From Microbacterium sp. zg-Y818 (lineage in GTDB: Bacteria > Actinomycetota > Actinomycetes > Actinomycetales > Microbacteriaceae), in contig NZ_CP126741.1 of the NCBI RefSeq assembly GCF_030246905.1, positions 248,001 to 312,000 of the forward strand: a stretch of 64,000 nucleotides of DNA, read 5' to 3'. Every line of letters begins with the position of its first letter. Within the stretch, counting starts at the first letter, position 1. The notes under the pieces were generated by a model. That model was not told the origin of the DNA and made no database searches. It saw nothing but the letters and a program-made list of their open reading frames with translations. Below, one piece after another: positions 52,114-61,010 of the stretch. Position numbers and translations under genes: made by a program.

Positions 52114-52830
52114 ATGTGCACGGTGATCGTGGCGGTGCCCGAGTCCTCGCGTCAACCGGTGCGGCTGATCGCCGTGCGAGATGAGGACCCCGACAGGGAG
52201 TGGGACGGGCTCGGGCCCTGGTGGGTCCAGCAGCACCCGGGGGCGATCGGTGTCAGGGATCGCCGCGCGGGCGGTGCATGGCTCGCGGCCGATCCGCAGC
52301 GCCGGCGGCTCGCGGTCGTGCTCAACCGCGAGGACCTCAGCGCGCGGCCGGACGACGAGGTGACCACCCGGGGCGCCCTGGTGCTGGAATCGATCGCGGG
52401 ACGCTCACCCGAAGCGGTCCCGACCACACGGGGGTTCAACCTCGTCGAGGTGGGCCCGGAGGGCGTGAGCGTCGTCTCGTGGGACGGCCTGGCCCGGCGG
52501 GAGCAGCGGCTCGAGCCCGGCATCCACATGATCGCCCACGACGACGTCGACGACCGGCGCACGGCCCGCATCGACGCGTGGCTCGATCGCTTCCGCGCGG
52601 CGGGGCCGCCGGCGGGCGCGTTCGATGAGTGGCTTGCGGTGCTCGACGAGTCCGCAGCGCTGTCGCCGCAGGATGACCGCGCCATCATCCGCGACAACCG
52701 ACCGTTCGGGTACCAGACGCTGTCGCTGCTGCTGTGCACGGCGTGCGTCGGACCGGACGGCGTGGAGGTGCACTACGGCGCCCTCGATCGCCCGGGGGTG
52801 TGGCAGCGCGACGCGATCGGCGCCGCCTGA
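52114..52830 (+). CDS. TANGO2/NRDE-family protein
   Basis: A 238-residue protein of the NRDE/TANGO2 family. It starts MCTVIVAVPESSRQPVRLIA with the exposed Cys2 and has RDEDPDRE in place of NRDE. GGAWLAADPQRRRLAVVLNR is the second conserved block. The Cys2 start suggests an Ntn-hydrolase-like or heme-related role; TANGO2 proteins are reported to help mobilise heme in bacteria and mitochondria. The ATG at 52114 has GGGAG upstream; the frame is open before it across the coaBC start. Confidence 0.8.
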   Translation: MCTVIVAVPESSRQPVRLIAVRDEDPDREWDGLGPWWVQQHPGAIGVRDRRAGGAWLAADPQRRRLAVVLNREDLSARPDDEVTTRGALVLESIAGRSPEAVPTTRGFNLVEVGPEGVSVVSWDGLARREQRLEPGIHMIAHDDVDDRRTARIDAWLDRFRAAGPPAGAFDEWLAVLDESAALSPQDDRAIIRDNRPFGYQTLSLLLCTACVGPDGVEVHYGALDRPGVWQRDAIGAA

Positions 52831-54000
52831 TCAGGCGAGCGTCGTGGGGTCGCGCAGCAGCGCGTCGAACGCCGCCTCTGCCGCGCCGACGAGCAGCCGG
52901 TCCTCGGCCAGCAGGGCAGGGCGGATCTCCAGATCCTCGGCGCACGCCGGCATCGCCTGGGCTCGCACCGCCTGCAGCAGCCCGTCGAGGTCGGGCCCGG
53001 CCAGGGTCGCGAGGAAGCCGCCCAGCACCACCACCGAGGGGTTCAGCACGTTGACGGCGTTCGCCAGGGCTGTGGACAGGATGCGGCGCTGCCGCGCCAC
53101 CTCCTCGGTCACCGACGGTGACGTGCTGGTGTGCAGGACCGCGGCGAGCGTCGGCTCGTCGGCCGACGCCAGGCCGGCCACGGCCAGCAGGCGCGCGCGG
53201 CTGACCTCGTCTTCGAGCACGCCCGCACCAGCCCGACGGTCGGTGACGTTGGCGATGCCGGGGCGGTTCTGCCCGAACTCCCCGGCGTAGCCGCCCGCGC
53301 CGCCCACGGCCATCCCCTGCACGATCAGGCCACCGCCGATGCCGCTCGCGCCGCCGTTGAGGTAGACGAGGTCATCCACCCCTCGGCCGGCTCCGAAGAG
53401 GTGCTCGGCGATGACGCCCAGCGAGGCGTCGTTGCCGACGGCGGTGGGTAACCCCGTGGCCCGGGCGACGAGGTCGCGCACCGGGGCGTCGGTCCAACCC
53501 AGGTGCGGCGCGGTGCGGACGAGACCGTCGATGGCGCGCACGAGGCCCGGAACGGCGAGCCCCACGGCGACGATCCGGGCCGATGCCAGTGCATCGCCGC
53601 GCCACTGTGTGATGCGCGCGGCGAGCAGGCCGGCGATCTCATCCGGGGTTGCGAGGTGGTCCAGTTCGATGCGGTCTCGCAGGCGCACAGTGCGGTCCAG
53701 CCCGATGGCGGCGATCTCGAGCGCGTCGACCTCGGGGTTCGCAGCGATCGCCACGACGTCGGGGGATGCTGCGACGACCGGTGAAGGGCGGCCCACCCGT
53801 CCGACGGCGGCGGGTGCCTGCTCGACGACGAGCGCGCGGCGGGCGAGTTCGGAGACCAGGTCCGCGATGGTGGAGCGGTTGAGTCCCGTCGTCTCGGTGA
53901 GGGTCGCGCGGGAGAGCGGCCCCCCCTGATGCACCAGGCGCAGCAAGCGGGACAGGTTGCGCTGCCGCACGCCGTCGCCGGGTATGTGGGAGTCGGTCAC
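52831..54000 (-). CDS. ROK-family transcriptional repressor (XylR-like)
   Basis: A 389-residue protein with a winged helix (RQRNLSRLLRLVHQGGPLSR, TETTGLNRSTIADLVSELAR) and a ROK sugar-kinase-like domain (VGLAVPGLVRAIDGLV, GNDASLGVIAEHLFGAGRG, LNGGASGIGGGLIVQGM). The ROK zinc motif (GHxxxxxxGxxCxCGxxGCxE) is missing: the sequence is GYAGEFGQNRPGIANV with no cysteine. A TAGGGT box (54007-54012, minus strand) ends 6 bases before the GTG. It is divergent from the xylanase gene, and a palindrome overlapping that gene's promoter recurs in part before xylA, so it is probably the xylose-responsive repressor. Confidence 0.87.
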   Translation of the reverse strand: MTDSHIPGDGVRQRNLSRLLRLVHQGGPLSRATLTETTGLNRSTIADLVSELARRALVVEQAPAAVGRVGRPSPVVAASPDVVAIAANPEVDALEIAAIGLDRTVRLRDRIELDHLATPDEIAGLLAARITQWRGDALASARIVAVGLAVPGLVRAIDGLVRTAPHLGWTDAPVRDLVARATGLPTAVGNDASLGVIAEHLFGAGRGVDDLVYLNGGASGIGGGLIVQGMAVGGAGGYAGEFGQNRPGIANVTDRRAGAGVLEDEVSRARLLAVAGLASADEPTLAAVLHTSTSPSVTEEVARQRRILSTALANAVNVLNPSVVVLGGFLATLAGPDLDGLLQAVRAQAMPACAEDLEIRPALLAEDRLLVGAAEAAFDALLRDPTTLA

Positions 54001-54090
54001 GGCACCACCCTAGGTGACGGCGGCGGCGCGCACCGGGAGGGCGGAGCCCGAGAGACTACGCCCGCCACAGGGGTGCGTCAACGGGGAGGG

Positions 54091-54137
54091 AAACGTTGTC
54101 GAAAACGTTTGACGGGTTGCCGCGCCCTCGTTACGGT
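54091..54137 (+). promoter_or_regulatory. xylanase promoter with overlapping palindromic operator
   Basis: AAACGTT (54091-54097) and AACGTTT (54104-54110) form a perfect inverted repeat with a 6-base centre. The -35 box TTGACG (54109-54114) begins inside it, and TACGGT (54132-54137) follows after 17 bp. The half ACGTTGTCG also occurs at 57601-57609 before xylA. Confidence 0.6.
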
Positions 54138-54193
54138 CGGACGACCTCGCGGGGGTGACCCCGCACATCGGGACTCAAGGAAGAGGTCGCACG

Positions 54194-56350
54194 ATGCAAC
54201 ATTCACCATTCCGCCGCGCTCGCGCCGGAACCGAAAGGCGCGGCATAGGTCGCCCAGCGGGAGGCGTCGCCGTGGCGGCGGCGCTGGCGCTGGCCATGAC
54301 CGGGCTCGTCTCGCCGGCGCAGGCCGCCGAGACGTATGACGTGGAGATCCGCGTGACCGGCGGCGGTGAGACCACCGGCGCCGGGACGTACGCTGCGGGC
54401 GAGACCGTGCAGCTGGACGCCACGCCCGCAGACGGCAACGTCTGGGGCGGCTGGACGTCCGAGCAGCTCGACTGGCTCCGGGCCCGCCTGGACACGTTCA
54501 CCATGCCGGCATCCGACGTCGTCATCGACACGTCGTTCCGGCCACAGGCGAGACCCCTGAAGGAGGTTTACGACGGGCTCTTCCAGATGGGCAACATCTG
54601 GTCGGGACCGCAGACGTACGAGGCGGGCTCGCCGGCGTCGGAGCGGATGGAGCGCGACTTCGAGGTGATCACGGCGGAGAACGCCATGAAGCCCGAGTCG
54701 CTGCTGCCCAATGCCAACATCGACGACACCACCGGTGACTTCACGTTCAACTGGGGCCAGGCCGACCAGTTCGTGGACGACACCATCGCCCGCGGATCCA
54801 CGGTTCACGGCCACGTGCTGGTGTGGCACGGACAGTCGCCGCCCAAGCTGAACTCCGGCACCACGGGCGGCACCCGTGAGCTGGCCCGCGAGAACATGCG
54901 GGAGTACATCGAGGAGGTGCTCACGCACTTCAGCGGTCGCGTTCCCACCTGGGACGTCGTCAACGAGGCCTTCGTCGACGGGCTGGACTCGTTCGACCCG
55001 GCGACCCAGAACTGGCAGGACTTCCTGCGCGGCGGCCCCAACGGCGGGCAGTCGAACTGGTACCAGGTCTACGCGGAGGGGGCGGACGCCGCAGCGGGGG
55101 AGACCCCCGGCGACTTCATCTACGACGCGTTCGTGTTCGCGCGCCAGTACGGTCCCGAGGTCAACCTGCAGTACAACGACTTCAACATGTTCCAGTCGGC
55201 AGGCAAGGGCCGAGCGGCGATCACGATGGCCAAGGAGCTCAACGCCCGGTATGCCGTCGATTACCCTGAGGACCCTCGGCCGCTCATCGAGACCCTCGGC
55301 ATGCAGTCGCACAACTACATCAGCCAGACGCCGGCCTTCGCGTGCGGTGACCGCACCGAGCTCGGCGGTCTGATCGACGAGGATGCCGAAGGCTGGCAGG
55401 CGGGCGCGTGCTCGAACGCCGCGTCGGTCGAGGCGACGATCCAGCAGGCCATCGATGCCGGCCTGAAGGTCGCCATCAGCGAGCTGGACCTCTTCGTCTG
55501 GGAGGCGTGGAACGCCGAGCCCGAGACATCGGACGCGGCGAACTACCGGGACCTGAACGACCCTGAGGTGCGCGAGCGCATCTCGCGCGGCGAGTTCACC
55601 TACTGGGTCGACAAGATCTCGCACCGCGCCGAGCTCGAGGAGATCCAGGCGCAGCGGTTCGCCGAGTACTTCTCCGTGTACACGAAGTACGCCGACGATA
55701 TCGACCGGGTCACGTTCTGGGGCCTGAACGACCAGCGCAGCTGGCGTGCCACCCACAACCCGCTGCTGCTGAACGGCGACTGGTCCGAGAAGCTGGCCAT
55801 GTGGGCGGTGTCCGACCCGCAGGGCTGGTACGACCGCGACGCGGCAGACGGCGACGGGATCGTGGTCGAGGCCACCGTGCCCGAGGCCACCGAGCCCGGC
55901 ACCCTGGCCATGACCGTCGCGGACCACGGCGACGCGGTGACGCTCGAGGGCGGCCGCAACGCCGGCGACCGGCTGCGATTCACTGGCACGCTGCCCACGA
56001 TCACCGTCACCGACTCCCGCAACGACGAGCAGGCGGGCGGCGGCGGGTGGTCCACCTCGGGCCAGTCCACCTCGCTCGTCGCCGGTGAGCGCACGCTGAC
56101 CGCCGACCACCTCGGCTGGACGCCCAAGGTGCTCACCCCGCGCCCCGGCGTCTCTGCCGGAGCGTGGGTCGCAACGGCGCTGAGCGATGGGCCTGGTCTG
56201 GCCACCGCACAGCGTCTGGCCGCAGCCACGGACGACGGCCGGTACGGGTCGACCGAGCTGAGCGCCGGCCTGGTGCTCGACGTGCCCATCGGCACGCCTC
56301 CGGGCACCTACCGGGGCACCCTCACGGTGTCGCTGTTCCCGGTGGACTGA
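54194..56350 (+). CDS. secreted GH10 endo-xylanase with WxL-like C-terminal domain
   Basis: A 718-residue exported enzyme with a Sec signal (cleavage after AQA, near residue 44). A small beta domain (48-115) is followed by the GH10 barrel (about 120-570): E258 in WDVVNEAF is the acid/base, E430 in VAISELDLF the nucleophile; MQSHNYIS and WGLNDQRSW are typical. It cuts the beta-1,4-xylan backbone with retention. The C-terminal 140 residues carry ITVTDSRND, GGGWSTSGQSTSLVAG, ADHLGWTPKV and a final PPGTYRGTLTVSL strand, a plan like actinobacterial WxL domains that hold proteins on the cell surface. The ATG has AGGAAGAGG upstream. It is divergent from the ROK repressor. Confidence 0.9.
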   Translation: MQHSPFRRARAGTERRGIGRPAGGVAVAAALALAMTGLVSPAQAAETYDVEIRVTGGGETTGAGTYAAGETVQLDATPADGNVWGGWTSEQLDWLRARLDTFTMPASDVVIDTSFRPQARPLKEVYDGLFQMGNIWSGPQTYEAGSPASERMERDFEVITAENAMKPESLLPNANIDDTTGDFTFNWGQADQFVDDTIARGSTVHGHVLVWHGQSPPKLNSGTTGGTRELARENMREYIEEVLTHFSGRVPTWDVVNEAFVDGLDSFDPATQNWQDFLRGGPNGGQSNWYQVYAEGADAAAGETPGDFIYDAFVFARQYGPEVNLQYNDFNMFQSAGKGRAAITMAKELNARYAVDYPEDPRPLIETLGMQSHNYISQTPAFACGDRTELGGLIDEDAEGWQAGACSNAASVEATIQQAIDAGLKVAISELDLFVWEAWNAEPETSDAANYRDLNDPEVRERISRGEFTYWVDKISHRAELEEIQAQRFAEYFSVYTKYADDIDRVTFWGLNDQRSWRATHNPLLLNGDWSEKLAMWAVSDPQGWYDRDAADGDGIVVEATVPEATEPGTLAMTVADHGDAVTLEGGRNAGDRLRFTGTLPTITVTDSRNDEQAGGGGWSTSGQSTSLVAGERTLTADHLGWTPKVLTPRPGVSAGAWVATALSDGPGLATAQRLAAATDDGRYGSTELSAGLVLDVPIGTPPGTYRGTLTVSLFPVD

Positions 56351-56364
56351 CACCGGGACATGCA

Positions 56365-56404
56365 AAGGGGGGTGGACGCCGGCCCGACGGCATCCACCCC
56401 CCTT
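56365..56404. terminator. bidirectional hairpin between xylanase and DUF916 genes
   Basis: AAGGGGGGTGGA (56365-56376) pairs with TCCACCCCCCTT (56393-56404), and GCC with GGC inside; A- and T-ends allow termination on both strands. It sits between two convergent genes. Confidence 0.75.
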
Positions 56405-56420
56405 CTGCGTGCGTTGCGGC

Positions 56421-57482
56421 TTACGGCCGTGCGGCCTCGGGGGCGGGCGCGGATGCCACGGCATCGGCCACGGCGGCATCGATGCGTGCCTGCATCCGCT
56501 CACGGGACCGGCGCCGCTGACTGCGGAGCACGAAGAACGCGAGCACGAGCAGGGCGAGGAGGGCGAGCTGTGCCCAGGGGATCGTCCAGACGGTGAACGT
56601 CGTGGATGCCGTCTGGGTGGGAGCGGCGATGTCGTCCTCGCCCACGACCACGGGCGTCACGGTGATCTCGCCCCAGCCGAACACGAGCGGCCAGCCGGTC
56701 AATGCCACGCTCGCCGGTGCGCTCCGGCCCGGAAGGACCTCTCGGATCTCCTGGGACGCGCTGGTCGCACCGAGCCCGAATGCTCCTTCCACGCCGACGA
56801 CCGTCGTGGCGCCGAGTCTGACGTTGCCGTCGTTGGCCAGCGTGTATCCGACCTGCACGGTGCCCGGGGCGAACGGATTCCACGAGGGCTGCCACGTGGC
56901 CGTCACCCCGGCGGGGGTGATCGCGGCGACGACGTCGCCCGCGACGCGGAGATGCACCCGGACGCCGACCCTGCTGGCCATCTGCACGGCGTCCCCGTCG
57001 CCCTGCACGAACTCGGCGACCACGCCCGCGGGGTGGTCGCCCGGGGAGGCATCCGCAGGCACGCTGATCGTGACGGGGATGGTCACGGCTGCCCCGGCAT
57101 CCAGGGCGACGACCTGTCCGCCTCCGGGGCGCGGGGTGGAGCCCTCGACGGCCGCGACGCTGATCCACGACCCGCCGTCGACGGGCGTCTCCTCGGGGGG
57201 CAGCAGGTCGAAGTCGCCGCTGTCCGAGATGATCCCGTCGCTCGCATAGACGCCGAACGACGCCGGCTGCGCGCTGAAGTTGGTGACCGTGACGAAGTCC
57301 TGGGCGCTCGATCCGGGGTCGATGGTGTGCCGCAGTGAAACCCGCGAGTTCGGGCCGTTCGCATCGGCCGGCTCGATCGACCAGGTCGTCGCGCCCTCGG
57401 TGCTCTCGGCGGCAGCCGCGGTGGGAGCGAGGGCGAGAGCCACCACAACCGTCGCAGCGAGGAGCGAAACGGTCTTGTTCAC
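56421..57482 (-). CDS. DUF916-like (WxL-interacting type) membrane-anchored surface protein
   Basis: A 353-residue protein with a Sec signal (1-26, ends TAAAAES), two immunoglobulin-like beta domains (STTWSIEPADANGPNS-type start; SLRHTIDPGSSAQDFVTVTN; ASPGDHPAGVVAEFV, the hallmark of DUF916; VGVRVHLRVAGDV; YTLANDGNVRLGATTVV), one membrane helix (about 305-325, LALLALLVLAFFVLR) and a basic tail. This plan fits WxL-interacting proteins, which hold WxL-domain proteins and bridge to peptidoglycan. It is convergent with the xylanase, which has a WxL-like end, so it may anchor the xylanase. The GTG at 57482 has GAAGGG upstream. Confidence 0.75.
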   Translation of the reverse strand: MNKTVSLLAATVVVALALAPTAAAAESTEGATTWSIEPADANGPNSRVSLRHTIDPGSSAQDFVTVTNFSAQPASFGVYASDGIISDSGDFDLLPPEETPVDGGSWISVAAVEGSTPRPGGGQVVALDAGAAVTIPVTISVPADASPGDHPAGVVAEFVQGDGDAVQMASRVGVRVHLRVAGDVVAAITPAGVTATWQPSWNPFAPGTVQVGYTLANDGNVRLGATTVVGVEGAFGLGATSASQEIREVLPGRSAPASVALTGWPLVFGWGEITVTPVVVGEDDIAAPTQTASTTFTVWTIPWAQLALLALLVLAFFVLRSQRRRSRERMQARIDAAVADAVASAPAPEAARP

Positions 57483-57598
57483 GGGTGCCCTTCGGTCGGA
57501 GTGCGCAATAAACGTGACCCTAGGACGGGCCATCGGCACGGTCAACGTACCGGACCGCGGCGGGAGGCGGATGGGCTGGACGCGGCCTCCGTTCCGGT

Positions 57599-57620
57599 AT
57601 ACGTTGTCGTCAGCAACATT
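57599..57620 (+). promoter_or_regulatory. xylA operator candidate
   Basis: ACGTTG (57601-57606) and CAACAT (57614-57619) form an imperfect inverted repeat (5 of 6 pairs) around TCGTCAG, right after a TATACG -10-like box (57598-57603). ACGTTGTCG is shared with the xylanase operator, which suggests one regulator for both. Confidence 0.5.
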
Positions 57621-57644
57621 TAGCGCCACCAACGAAGGAGCGTC

Positions 57645-58832
57645 ATGCCCACCCCCACCCGCGACGACAAGTTCTCGTTCGGCCTCTGGACGATCGGCTA
57701 CAACGGCGCCGACCCCTTCGGCGGCCCCACCCGTCCCGCCCTCGACGTCGTTCACGCCGTCGAGAAGCTCGCGGAGCTCGGCGCCTACGGCCTCACGTTC
57801 CACGACGACGACCTGTTCGCCTTCGGCTCCAGCGACGCCGAGCGTCAGACGCAGATCGACCGCCTCAAGGGCGCGCTGGCCGACACCGGCCTCATCGTCC
57901 CCATGGTGACGACCAACCTGTTCTCCGCCCCCGTGTTCAAGGACGGCGGCTTCACCTCCAACGACCGGGCCGTGCGCCGTTTCGCCCTCCGCAAGGTCTT
58001 CCGCCAGCTCGACCTCGGCGCCGAGCTCGGTGCGAAGACGTTCGTCATGTGGGGTGGCCGCGAGGGCGCCGAGTACGACTCCGCGAAGGACATCCGCGCG
58101 GCCCTCGAGCGCTACCGCGAGGCCGTGAACCTGCTCGGCGACTACGTCACCGACAAGGGCTACGACATCCGCTTCGCGATCGAGCCGAAGCCCAACGAGC
58201 CTCGCGGCGACATCCTGCTGCCGACCCTCGGGCACGCGCTCGCCTTCATCGACTCGCTCGAGCGTCCCGAGCTCGTGGGTCTGAACCCCGAGGTCGGGCA
58301 CGAGCAGATGGCGGGGCTCAACTTCGCCGCCGGCATCGCGCAGGCGCTGTACCACGGCAAGCTCTACCACATCGACCTCAACGGCCAGCGGGGCATCAAG
58401 TACGACCAGGACCTCGTCTTCGGTCACGGCGACCTGCACAACGCGTTCGCCCTGGTCGACCTGCTCGAGAACGGCGGCCCCGGCGGCGTGCCCGCCTACG
58501 ACGGCCCCCGTCACTTCGACTACAAGCCCTCGCGCACCGAGGACGAGAACGGCGTGTGGGACTCGGCTGCCGCGAACATGCGCACCTACCTGCTGCTCAA
58601 GGAGCGCGCCGCGGCCTTCCGCGCCGACCCCGAGGTGCAGGAGGCGCTCGCCGCGTCGCGCGTCGACGAGCTGTCGGTGCCCACGCTGAACGAGGGCGAG
58701 TCCTACGACGACTTCCTCGCGGACCGCTCCGCCTACGAGGAGTTCGACCCCGAGGTGTACTTCGGCGGCAAGGGCTTCGGCTTCGTGCGGCTGCAGCAGC
58801 TGGCCACCGAGCACCTGATGGGCGCTCGCTGA
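57645..58832 (+). CDS. xylA: xylose isomerase
   Basis: A 395-residue class I (actinobacterial size) xylose isomerase, which turns D-xylose into D-xylulose. Expected sites are present: [13 protein letters not shown] (catalytic His-Asp pair), [32 protein letters not shown] (metal Glu and Lys), [24 protein letters not shown] and [18 protein letters not shown] precedes the ATG. It is followed by a strong terminator and then xylB. Confidence 0.96.
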   Translation: MPTPTRDDKFSFGLWTIGYNGADPFGGPTRPALDVVHAVEKLAELGAYGLTFHDDDLFAFGSSDAERQTQIDRLKGALADTGLIVPMVTTNLFSAPVFKDGGFTSNDRAVRRFALRKVFRQLDLGAELGAKTFVMWGGREGAEYDSAKDIRAALERYREAVNLLGDYVTDKGYDIRFAIEPKPNEPRGDILLPTLGHALAFIDSLERPELVGLNPEVGHEQMAGLNFAAGIAQALYHGKLYHIDLNGQRGIKYDQDLVFGHGDLHNAFALVDLLENGGPGGVPAYDGPRHFDYKPSRTEDENGVWDSAAANMRTYLLLKERAAAFRADPEVQEALAASRVDELSVPTLNEGESYDDFLADRSAYEEFDPEVYFGGKGFGFVRLQQLATEHLMGAR

Positions 58833-58849
58833 CCCAGGTGCAGAAGGGG

Positions 58850-58884
58850 GGACGGATGCCGCGTGAGGCGGCATCCGTCCTTTT
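58850..58884 (+). terminator. intrinsic terminator after xylA
   Basis: GGACGGATGCCGC (58850-58862) and its exact reverse complement (58868-58880) enclose a 5-base loop and are followed by TTTT. With a 13-bp perfect GC-rich stem it should stop most transcripts, leaving xylB at a lower level or under its own promoter. Confidence 0.88.
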
Positions 58885-58921
58885 CAACAGTGCCGTCGGG
58901 CACCACAGAGAGGATGCCGGC

Positions 58922-60244
58922 ATGACGCTGGTGATGGGTGTCGATTCGTCGACGCAGTCGTGCAAGGTCGTCGTGACCGACGCCGCCACCGGGGCGATCG
59001 TGCGGGAGGGGCGCGCCGCGCACCCCGACGGCACGAGCGTGGACCCCGCCGCGTGGTGGGAGGCGCTGCAGGCCGCGATCGCGGATGCTGGGGGCCTGGG
59101 CGTTCCCGGAGCACCGGACGCCGTGGCGGCGTGGGCGGTCGGCGGTCAGCAGCACGGCATGGTCGCCCTCGACGCCGACGGGCGCGTCGTCCGCGACGCG
59201 CTGCTGTGGAACGACACCCGCTCGGCGGGCGCGGCGGCGGACCTCATCGCGGAGTTCGGCGCCGAAGAGCTCGCCCGGCGCACCGGCCTCGTGCCGGTGG
59301 CATCGTTCACCATCACCAAGCTGCGGTGGCTGCGCGACCACGAGCCCGACAACGCCGCCCGCGTGGCGGCCGTCGCGCTCCCGCACGACTGGCTCACCTG
59401 GCGGCTGCGGGGCTTCGGTCCGGCGGGCGAATCGCGCCTCGGCCCGGTGCTCGAAGAGCTCGTGACCGACCGCTCCGACGCGTCGGGCACCGGATACTGG
59501 GACCCCGAGACCGGTGGCTACGACCGCGAGATGCTCGTCGCCGCGCTCGGCCACGACGTCGTGCTGCCCCGCGTGCTCGGGCCGCGCGACAGCGTGACCG
59601 ACGCCGATGGGCGGCTCGTGGGTGCCGGCGCCGGCGACAACGCCGCGGCCGCTCTGGGCGCGGGCGCGCGCACCGGCGACGTCGTCGTGTCGATCGGCAC
59701 GAGCGGCACGGTGTTCGCCGTCACCTCCGAGCGCACGGTGGACCCCACCGGCACGGTGGCCGGCTTCGCCTCCGCCGACGGCCACTTCCTGCCGCTGGTG
59801 GCGACCATGAACGCCGCGCGCGTGCTCGACGCGATCGGCCGGCTGCTGAACGTCGACCACGACGAGCTGTCGCGACTGGCGCTCGCCGCCGCGCCGGGGG
59901 CGGGCGGGCTGACCCTCGTGCCCTACTTCGAGGGCGAGCGCACTCCCAATCTGCCCGACGCCACGGCGTCGCTGACCGGCATGACGCTGGCATCCACGAC
60001 CCGCGAGAACCTTGCGCGGGCCGCAGTGGAGGGCATGCTCTCCGGCCTGGCCGCGGGGCTCGATGCCCTGCGCGGGCTCGGCGTCGAGCCGCAGCGCGCC
60101 CTGCTGATCGGCGGCGGTGCGCGGTCGCAGGCGGTGCGCGAGATCGCCCCGCTGGTGTTCGGCATGCCGGTGGAGGCCCCCGCACCGGGGGAGTACGTCG
60201 CCCTCGGCGCCGCCCGGCAGGCGGCGGGGCTCGTCGCCGGCTGA
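58922..60244 (+). CDS. xylB: xylulokinase
   Basis: A 440-residue FGGY kinase that phosphorylates D-xylulose to xylulose 5-phosphate. [20 protein letters not shown] is the N-terminal ATP fold, [14 protein letters not shown] the substrate part, LLWNDTRS the catalytic neighbourhood, [16 protein letters not shown] carries the catalytic Asp, and [12 protein letters not shown] and [15 protein letters not shown] are ATP contacts. It is a little shorter than the common 480-500 residues. The ATG at 58922 has a GAGAGGA box 9-10 bases upstream. It completes xylose entry to the pentose phosphate pathway with xylA. Confidence 0.94.
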   Translation: MTLVMGVDSSTQSCKVVVTDAATGAIVREGRAAHPDGTSVDPAAWWEALQAAIADAGGLGVPGAPDAVAAWAVGGQQHGMVALDADGRVVRDALLWNDTRSAGAAADLIAEFGAEELARRTGLVPVASFTITKLRWLRDHEPDNAARVAAVALPHDWLTWRLRGFGPAGESRLGPVLEELVTDRSDASGTGYWDPETGGYDREMLVAALGHDVVLPRVLGPRDSVTDADGRLVGAGAGDNAAAALGAGARTGDVVVSIGTSGTVFAVTSERTVDPTGTVAGFASADGHFLPLVATMNAARVLDAIGRLLNVDHDELSRLALAAAPGAGGLTLVPYFEGERTPNLPDATASLTGMTLASTTRENLARAAVEGMLSGLAAGLDALRGLGVEPQRALLIGGGARSQAVREIAPLVFGMPVEAPAPGEYVALGAARQAAGLVAG

Positions 60245-60280
60245 CGCGGCGGTTCACAGCAGACGCCTCAGGCGGCCCCG

Positions 60281-60286
60281 TAGGGT
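60281..60286 (+). promoter_or_regulatory. -10 box of a leaderless transcript (alarmone synthetase gene)
   Basis: TAGGGT ends 7 bases before the ATG at 60294, with only a short G-run between. Confidence 0.5.
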
Positions 60287-60293
60287 CGGGGGC

Positions 60294-60977
60294 ATGGCCA
60301 TCCCGGTGGGCGAGCAGCCCGTGTCCCTGTCGGCTCAGCAGCTGCGGGAGTTGCGCGACGACCTGCAGCGGTTCCTCCTGGAGTACCGCTTCGGTCTGCA
60401 CGAGGTCGAGACGAAGATCTCGATCCTGCGCGAGGAGTTCTCGCACATGCACGACTACAACCCGATCGAGCACGTGAGCAGCCGGGTCAAGTCCCCCGAC
60501 AGCCTGGTGGCGAAGGTCGCGCGCAAGGGCATCGAGGCCGACTTCGACAGCATCCGGGCACACATCACCGACGTCGCCGGGGTGCGCATCACCTGCAGCT
60601 TCCGCGCCGACGCCTATCGCCTTTTCGACCTGCTCACCGCGCAGCCGGACATCACCGTGATGGCGGTCAAGGACTACATCGCCGAGCCCAAGCCCAACGG
60701 ATACAAGAGCCTGCACGCGATCGTCTCCGTGCCGGTGTACCTCTCGACCGGCCCGGTGCAGGTGCCGGTGGAGATCCAGTTCCGCACGATCGCGATGGAT
60801 TTCTGGGCGAGCCTCGAGCACAAGATCTACTACAAGTACGACCGGCAGGTGCCCGATTCGCTGCTGGCCGAGCTGAAGGATGCCGCAGACTCCGCCTCGG
60901 CGCTCGATGAGCGGATGCAGCGCCTGCACCAGGAGCTGCACGGCCCGGCGCGCCCGCCGCACATGCGCGCCGTCTGA
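60294..60977 (+). CDS. small alarmone synthetase (RelQ/RelP-like GTP pyrophosphokinase)
   Basis: A 227-residue single-domain RelA/SpoT synthetase, which makes (p)ppGpp from ATP and GDP/GTP. Family features: an N-terminal helix bundle, SSRVKSPDSLVAKVARKG (ATP side), DVAGVRITCSF, DYIAEPKPNGYKSLHAIV with the G-loop Tyr, and VEIQFRTIAMDFWASLEHKI with the catalytic Glu-x-Gln. No hydrolase, TGS or ACT domain is present. The frame is open upstream inside xylB, but the ATG at 60294 follows a promoter box directly. It is a single-gene stress response unit. Confidence 0.88.
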   Translation: MAIPVGEQPVSLSAQQLRELRDDLQRFLLEYRFGLHEVETKISILREEFSHMHDYNPIEHVSSRVKSPDSLVAKVARKGIEADFDSIRAHITDVAGVRITCSFRADAYRLFDLLTAQPDITVMAVKDYIAEPKPNGYKSLHAIVSVPVYLSTGPVQVPVEIQFRTIAMDFWASLEHKIYYKYDRQVPDSLLAELKDAADSASALDERMQRLHQELHGPARPPHMRAV

Positions 60978-60998
60978 GCGGCCTCGCCCGCGTCCGGG

Positions 60999-61004
60999 CA
61001 GAAT
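60999..61004 (+). promoter_or_regulatory. -10 box of a leaderless transcript (coiled-coil gene)
   Basis: CAGAAT ends 6 bases before the GTG at 61011; it differs from TAGAAT only in the first base. Confidence 0.4.
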
Positions 61005-61010
61005 GGGCGG

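Noticed and set aside
58850..58884. Inverted repeat after xylA as a regulator-binding site
   Set aside because: The long GC-rich stem, short loop and T-run fit an intrinsic terminator.
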